DNA of 64,000 nt from Hymenobacter baengnokdamensis (lineage in GTDB: Bacteria; Bacteroidota; Bacteroidia; Cytophagales; Hymenobacteraceae): positions 4,216,001 through 4,280,000 of the forward strand of contig NZ_CP044285.1 in NCBI RefSeq assembly GCF_008728635.1, in the 5' to 3' direction. Within the stretch, counting starts at the first letter, position 1. The number at the start of each line of letters is the position of its first letter. Below, in pieces: positions 59,898-64,000 of this stretch. Under the pieces are notes generated by a model that worked only from the letters and a program-made list of their open reading frames with translations, had not been told where the DNA came from and searched no databases. Both the position numbers and the translations under genes were made by a program.

Positions 59898-61507
59898 GGC
59901 TGCTGAAACTCCACCAGCACGAACAGGATGCCGTCGTCAATCCGGAACCGGTCAAGCGTGCGATAATGCATTCCGCGCAGCTGGCGCTCGTCGGCCAGGT
60001 ACAGGGTATGCGGGCGCAGCGGCAGCGGGGCAATCGTCAGGGTTTCGCCCCGCTCCCGCGCTATGTAAAAGGCCTCCACATTGTCGAGCGGCCAGCCGCT
60101 GGGGTACAGCACCAGGGGCCGGCCTTTGGTTTCACGCCCAACCCGAATGGCGGCCGTGCGGTACGGTACCTCGGAGGAAGTCTGCATACGGGCCGGAAAA
60201 ATAAAAATATCGAAGGCCAGGCGTAGTATCAGCAGGTAATACGCCAGTACGAGCAGGCGGTAGTCGGCCAGGCGCCAGAACAGGTAAGCGCCGGCCCCCA
60301 GCGCCGCGCACATTGCTACCGCCCAGGCCCATACGCCCGGCACTACCCGCGTAAGCGACACGAAAGGCGTCACCAACGGAGCCAGGGCGCTCACAGTGAG
60401 CAATCCCAGCAATAGCCCATCGAGCCAGCGCGTGGGGAGCGTACCCACCGGCTGATACTGCGCATACAACGCAATTACTACGGTGAGGCCCAGCGGCACC
60501 AGCATAAACAGGTAGCGCGGAATGGTAGCCGGCGACAGCCAGTACACCGGTAAGATGGCCAGAAACAGCAGCGCGTTGTAGCGCAAAAATGGCTGGGCCA
60601 TTACCAGCCGGCGCGCTCCCGGCACCAGCAGGCACCCCACCAGTAGCGACCAGGGCAGAAAGTGCTTGATGAAGTCGAACGGAAACAGCAGCACGTACTG
60701 AACAGACTCGGCCAGCGGCTGGGCCGCTACCGTGCGCTGGCTCGACTGCGACCAGAGCGTAGCCAGGGCCACTTCGAGCGAATTGTGTTTACTATATATA
60801 AAAAAATACGAGCCCAGAATAAGTAGCATCACCAGCACGCCCAGCACGTGCTGCCAGCCAAACAAGCGCCGCCACTGGCGGGTATCCAGAAAATAAACCA
60901 GCAGGGCCAGGCCCTGGAACACAACCGAAGGCAGCCCTTTCAGCAGAAAGCCGACTGCGGTAAGCGCGTAAGTAAGCACAAAGAGCCGCACCCACTGCTT
61001 GCGTTGCCCCAGGTACCACACGGCCATGAAGCCCAGCCACGTCAGGCAGGCGTGCCAGAGGTCGATAAGCCCCAGAAACGAATCGTAGAAGAGGACCCGG
61101 CCCGTAGTAGCAAAAGCCAGCGCTACCGTAAAGGCCAGCCGGCTGCCCAGCTGCGGGCGCAATACCCGCCACAGGGCGGTAGTATACAGCAGCAGCGCCG
61201 CAATGGTAGGCAGGCGCAGTATCCACTCATCCTGCCGGCCCGTGAGGCGAAACAGGGCCACCAGCAGCCAGTTGAACAGCGGCGGCTTGTTATAATAAGG
61301 CAGGCCTTGCAGCGTGGGCGCAAAAAACTTGCCCGAGTAATGCATTTCGAGCGCCACCAGTGCCCGGATGGGCTCATCGACGAGCAGCGGCTGCCAACCC
61401 AGGTGCACCAGCAGCGCCGGCAAAGCCAGTAGCAACGTAAAGACTACCACCCACCCCGGATGCTGGCTGAGGAAGGTAATTAGACGGCGAGCTAACGATT
61501 CTACCAC
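59894..61507 (-). CDS. GT39/ArnT-like membrane glycosyltransferase
   Basis: About 537 residues with around 11 membrane segments. The first outer loop LLVDEPIRALVALEMHYSGK and LQGLPYYNKPPLFNWLLVAL is the mark of the PMT/ArnT (GT39/GT83) branch, with the catalytic acidic residue after LLV. It would move a sugar from a polyprenyl phosphate to an outer acceptor. No ATG fits; the frame is open to 61699 but would overlap fur, so the GTG at 61505-61507 is my choice. The flippase-like gene follows. Confidence 0.82.
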   Translation of the reverse strand: MVESLARRLITFLSQHPGWVVVFTLLLALPALLVHLGWQPLLVDEPIRALVALEMHYSGKFFAPTLQGLPYYNKPPLFNWLLVALFRLTGRQDEWILRLPTIAALLLYTTALWRVLRPQLGSRLAFTVALAFATTGRVLFYDSFLGLIDLWHACLTWLGFMAVWYLGQRKQWVRLFVLTYALTAVGFLLKGLPSVVFQGLALLVYFLDTRQWRRLFGWQHVLGVLVMLLILGSYFFIYSKHNSLEVALATLWSQSSQRTVAAQPLAESVQYVLLFPFDFIKHFLPWSLLVGCLLVPGARRLVMAQPFLRYNALLFLAILPVYWLSPATIPRYLFMLVPLGLTVVIALYAQYQPVGTLPTRWLDGLLLGLLTVSALAPLVTPFVSLTRVVPGVWAWAVAMCAALGAGAYLFWRLADYRLLVLAYYLLILRLAFDIFIFPARMQTSSEVPYRTAAIRVGRETKGRPLVLYPSGWPLDNVEAFYIARERGETLTIAPLPLRPHTLYLADERQLRGMHYRTLDRFRIDDGILFVLVEFQQP

Positions 61508-61622
61508 AAGTTTGGTTAGGTTGGTCGGGAGCAGCCCCCCAAGGGCCGCCACCCGATAGGCCGGCCCTTGGCGGCGCAGGCCCGGCAAAGGTACGGCTGC
61601 CTCCGGCGCGGGGCAGTTTGCG

Positions 61623-61654
61623 TTGGCCAAGGCTCCTATCTTTTCGTAAGTTTG
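61623..61654 (+). promoter_or_regulatory. promoter of the Fur-family gene
   Basis: TTG at 61623-61625 and TAAGTTTG at 61647-61654 are 21 bases apart, a good Bacteroidota promoter. Only four bases separate the -7 box from the ATG, so the transcript should be leaderless. Confidence 0.6.
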
Positions 61655-61658
61655 GCTT

Positions 61659-62102
61659 ATGTCGTCTCCCACCCCTGCTACCTTCCCCGACCGCCTCACC
61701 CAGACGCTGCTACGCCACGGCCTGCGTCAGACGCCCGTGCGCCGCGCCGTGCTGGCCGCCCTCACCGGTAAAGGCTATGCCCTTACCGGTGCCGAGATTG
61801 AGCAGGAAATAGGGGCTGATACCGACCGCATTACGCTCTACCGCACCCTCAAGAGCTTCGAGCAGCAGGGGCTCATTCACCGCGTTATCGACGATACCGA
61901 CGTGCTGCGCTACGCCGCCTGCTCCATCGAGTGCTCAGCCGACGCGCACTTCGACAACCACGTGCATTTTAAGTGCGGAGTGTGCAGCCACACGTATTGC
62001 CTGAGCCAGGTCGCCATTCCGGCCGTGCAGCTGCCCGGTGGGTTTCAGGCGCAGCGGCGCGACTTTCTGCTTTCCGGCACCTGCCAGTTTTGCCAGAGCT
62101 GA
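61659..62102 (+). CDS. fur: Fur family transcriptional regulator
   Basis: A 147-residue metal-sensing repressor. The winged helix has GLRQTPVRRAVLAALTG and the recognition helix DRITLYRTLKSFEQQGLI. The dimerisation part holds His residues in HFDNHVHFKCG and the structural zinc site Cys106, Cys109, Cys142 and Cys145 (KCGVC, TCQFC). Whether it senses iron, zinc or peroxide cannot be told from sequence. It has its own promoter, divergent from the GT39-type gene. Confidence 0.88.
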   Translation: MSSPTPATFPDRLTQTLLRHGLRQTPVRRAVLAALTGKGYALTGAEIEQEIGADTDRITLYRTLKSFEQQGLIHRVIDDTDVLRYAACSIECSADAHFDNHVHFKCGVCSHTYCLSQVAIPAVQLPGGFQAQRRDFLLSGTCQFCQS

Positions 62103-62262
62103 TTAGGCAGCCTCACTGAGTAGCCAGTTCTTGCCAGCCGGAGACCTGCACTGTAATTACGCAAAAATGTCCTTTCCGGCAGCGCCTGCGTAGAGAGTAG
62201 CCTGCGGAAAGCGGGGCAGCCAGCCGCGCCGAAAACTGCTCACTGTTAATTGTTAACTGCTA
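62103..62262. other. intergenic gap with one heptamer-type arm
   Basis: No gene is supported. Directly before EamA lies TGTTAATTGTTAACTGCTAA, a single arm of the AT-rich heptamer type seen elsewhere. No terminator is clear after the Fur-family gene. Confidence 0.4.
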
Positions 62263-62676
62263 ATGTGGTGGACCTACGCCCTGCTATCCGCCGTATTTGC
62301 GGCCCTCACTGCTGTACTGGCCAAGGTTGGTATTAAAGGGGTCAGCTCCGATTTAGCCACCGCTATCCGCACGGTGGTTATCCTGATAGTGGCCTGGGGC
62401 ATCGTATTTTTCAAAGATAATCCTGCCGATATATTCACGCTTCAGCCCCGCACCTGGCTGTTTCTGGTGCTCTCGGGTATTGCCACGGGGCTGTCGTGGC
62501 TGTGCTACTTCCGGGCCTTGCAGCTAGGCAAAGTATCGCAGGTAACCCCGGTCGATAAGCTAAGCGTGGCGCTGGCTATTGCGCTTTCCGTGGTCTTTTT
62601 GGGCGAAACCCTGACGCTGAAAGCCGCGCTGGGCGCGGGCCTCATCATTGGGGGCACTTTGGTGCTCATCCTCTGA
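62263..62676 (+). CDS. single-domain EamA/DMT family transporter
   Basis: A 137-residue membrane protein with four to five segments, corresponding to one EamA repeat instead of the usual two. Typical: WTYALLSAVFAALTAVLAKV at the start, then IATGLSWLCYFRALQLGKVS and the pattern VTPVDKLSVALAIALSVVFL with LGETLTLK. Such half-size DMT proteins work as dimers; the substrate is unknown. The start ATG at 62263 follows a heptamer-type arm. Confidence 0.82.
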   Translation: MWWTYALLSAVFAALTAVLAKVGIKGVSSDLATAIRTVVILIVAWGIVFFKDNPADIFTLQPRTWLFLVLSGIATGLSWLCYFRALQLGKVSQVTPVDKLSVALAIALSVVFLGETLTLKAALGAGLIIGGTLVLIL

Positions 62677-62708
62677 GGAGGCCCGTCCCAGCGCGGCCGG
62701 TATGCAAG

Positions 62709-63152
62709 CTACTGATTTGTAGCCGGAGCGGCTGGAGATGATTTAGCAGCCCGGTGCTTACCACCCTGCGATGCGTATTGCGCAAACTGCGCCGGGGTCA
62801 GAATGCCCTGCAACGCGGCCTTAAACTCCTGCGCATTGGCTTGCAGGGCCGTATTCTTTTCCTTATTGCTGGTGGTGCCATTCTGAATGGCATCTATTTT
62901 CTGGTCGCGCGTCAGAGCGGCGGCCCGAACTTTGGCCGTGGTTGCGGCATCAAGGTTCAGCTGCCGGGCCAGCTCCTGGCTCATTTTATCGGCGCGCTGC
63001 TCGGGTGCCGCGGCGTGGTAAGCGGTGGAGCGGCTGGCGGTGGCAGGGGCCGAGGCTGGAGCCGCTGGTGCCTGCTGTGCCTGTGCACCAGTAGAGAGAG
63101 TCAACCCAGCTAGCAACAGCGAAAAAGCGCCGATACGAAAGGAAGTAGTCAT
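62709..63152 (-). CDS. small secreted helical protein, Spy/LTxxQ-like
   Basis: A 147-residue exported protein with signal peptide (GAFSLLLAGLTLSTGAQAQ). An Ala/Pro-rich linker follows. The remaining part is helical: ADKMSQELARQLNLDAATTA, a second helix and LQGILTPAQFAQYASQGG, which contains an LTPAQF motif like the LTxxQ of Spy/CpxP. It may be a periplasmic chaperone-like protein, but the family is diverse. Convergent with EamA. Confidence 0.65.
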   Translation of the reverse strand: MTTSFRIGAFSLLLAGLTLSTGAQAQQAPAAPASAPATASRSTAYHAAAPEQRADKMSQELARQLNLDAATTAKVRAAALTRDQKIDAIQNGTTSNKEKNTALQANAQEFKAALQGILTPAQFAQYASQGGKHRAAKSSPAAPATNQ

Positions 63153-63251
63153 GAGTGAAAGAAGTTGGTAGAAGCCGTAAAACTGCTGCTGCCAGCTGAA
63201 CGTCTAATGAAGTATATCCTTGGCAGGATGCCACCTCAGAACTGCCACAAC

Positions 63252-63291
63252 GAAAAAGGCACCTGCCAGCAATGCTCGCAGGTGCCTTTCA
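63252..63291 (-). terminator. terminator after tRNA-Ala
   Basis: AAAGGCACCTGC and GCAGGTGCCTTT are perfect 12-bp arms; read on the minus strand a T run follows at 63253-63257. It lies just downstream of the tRNA gene. Confidence 0.85.
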
Positions 63292-63302
63292 GCAAACGGA
63301 TG

Positions 63303-63376
<74 letters not shown>

Positions 63377-63492
63377 GTTTTAGGGCTTTACCACTGCGCC
63401 GGTTGCGCTTTGGTTGTGCAAAAGTACGCTGGCTTTTGGCTTGTGCAAGTCCCTGAGTCAATATTCTTCACAACTAACGCAAAATCAGGCGC

Positions 63493-63526
63493 AAAAAAAA
63501 GGACGGGAGAATCTCCCGCCCTTTTT
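63493..63526 (-). terminator. terminator of the TonB-dependent receptor gene
   Basis: GGGAGA (63505-63510) and TCTCCC (63512-63517) with flanking partial pairing, and an A8 run at 63493-63500 that becomes a T run on the minus strand. It lies 28 bases after the receptor stop. Confidence 0.85.
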
Positions 63527-63553
63527 CAGCACCTTTCACAATTACCCGAGTAC

Positions 63554-64000
63554 TTAGTTGAAGCTGTAGCGTATGCCCAGCTGCCCCTGCCAGCGCGAGC
63601 CAAACGACGCAAAATCGTAGGAGCGGCCGCTGTTGCCATAGGCCGAGGGCAGCGAGAAGGTGGGCTGCGCATTCACGTTGGTCGATTCTACTTTCAGCAG
63701 CTCTACGGCATTGTTAGACACCACATACTGACGGCCCCAGTTGTTGTTAAGCAGATTGCCCAGGTTGAAGATATCGAACGTGATTTGCAGGCTGTTGCGC
63801 TTGCCGCCGGCCGTAAAGAAAATGTCCTGGGCTACGCGCAGGTCAACTTCGTGCGTCCAGGGCAGGCGGGCGCCGAAGCGCTCCACTACCTGCCCGCGGT
63901 GGCTGCTCAGGTAAGGGTCGTTCTGGATAAATGCTTCGAGCTGGTTCTGGACCGTAGTCAGGTCGCGGTTTTCGGTGGCCACGAGGCGGATTTGGTTGGG
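63554..64000 (-). CDS. TonB-dependent receptor, C-terminal part
   Basis: About 149 C-terminal codons; the rest lies beyond the right edge. The visible part holds beta-barrel strands such as VDLRVAQDIFFTAGGKRNSL with LQITFDIFNLGNLLNNNWGR, and ends in WQGQLGIRYSFN with the terminal aromatic pattern of outer-membrane barrels. This matches the carboxypeptidase-regulatory-like, TonB-dependent receptor family (OmpA/Oar-like) of Bacteroidota. Substrate cannot be told. Confidence 0.82.
   Translation of the reverse strand, partial: PNQIRLVATENRDLTTVQNQLEAFIQNDPYLSSHRGQVVERFGARLPWTHEVDLRVAQDIFFTAGGKRNSLQITFDIFNLGNLLNNNWGRQYVVSNNAVELLKVESTNVNAQPTFSLPSAYGNSGRSYDFASFGSRWQGQLGIRYSFN

Noticed and set aside
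61508..61699. N-terminal extension of the GT39-type protein to 61699
   Set aside because: It would overlap the Fur-family gene and its promoter, and the residues do not look like a membrane or signal segment.

Overview
The window reads as chromosomal DNA of a GC-rich member of the Bacteroidota, most likely a Hymenobacter-like Cytophagales bacterium (inference from recalled family features; no search was run). The support is a T9SS PorZ-type protein next to recO, a T9SS-type C-terminal domain, a short NuoG without a molybdopterin domain, IPExxxVDY-family and DUF3857 proteins, and repeated TAnnTTTG -7 boxes with few Shine-Dalgarno sites. Nearly all of the window is ordinary core genome. The accessory signal lies in intergenic palindromes, gene remnants and small modules slipped between core genes.

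Layout. 1-8.2 kb: pyruvate kinase (cut by the left edge), an IPExxxVDY protein, acpP-fabF-rnc, an AT-rich orphan, nadE and lgt. A 431-bp nested palindrome fills the whole gap between fabF and rnc. 8.3-17 kb: a lipoprotein propeller, yidD (apparent frameshift), two outer-membrane or secreted proteins and two DUF3857 proteins. 17-22.5 kb: an MFS exporter, an ABC exporter, a Uma2-type nuclease sitting between that exporter and a decayed second copy of its 3' end, and a DUF4136 lipoprotein.

22.6-32.5 kb: a complex I operon, nuoA-B-C-D-E-F-G-H-I-J. It is interrupted by an MntA/HepT module whose HepT frame carries a stop codon, by two small related coiled-coil genes, and by REP-like hairpins. It ends at nuoJ with a strong terminator, so nuoK-N must be elsewhere. 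32.5-45 kb: a phytanoyl-CoA dioxygenase-like protein, an orphan, aspS, secreted proteins, tadA, superoxide dismutase, a nucleoside-type permease, an AAA ATPase, ndk, nrnA and two FKBP genes (the second frameshifted). 45-56.6 kb: recO, porZ, tdk, a ferredoxin, an Ala/Pro-rich protein, two GT-C-like membrane proteins and the cell-wall pair rodA-pbp2. 56.7-64 kb: a glycosyltransferase, an S23/four-helix-bundle gene flanked by inverted heptamer repeats, a YdjC-type deacetylase, a flippase-like protein with a GT39-type glycosyltransferase, a Fur-family regulator, a single-domain EamA protein, tRNA-Ala(GGC) and the end of a TonB-dependent receptor.

Two apparent frameshifts (yidD and the second FKBP) each look like the loss of one C from a C tract, so base-calling error must be excluded before calling them real. 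The most novel material is the set of intergenic elements: the 54-bp-armed palindrome at fabF/rnc with a half copy at aspS, the heptamer-flanked four-helix-bundle cassette, and the MntA/HepT insertion that is translationally joined to nuoE.
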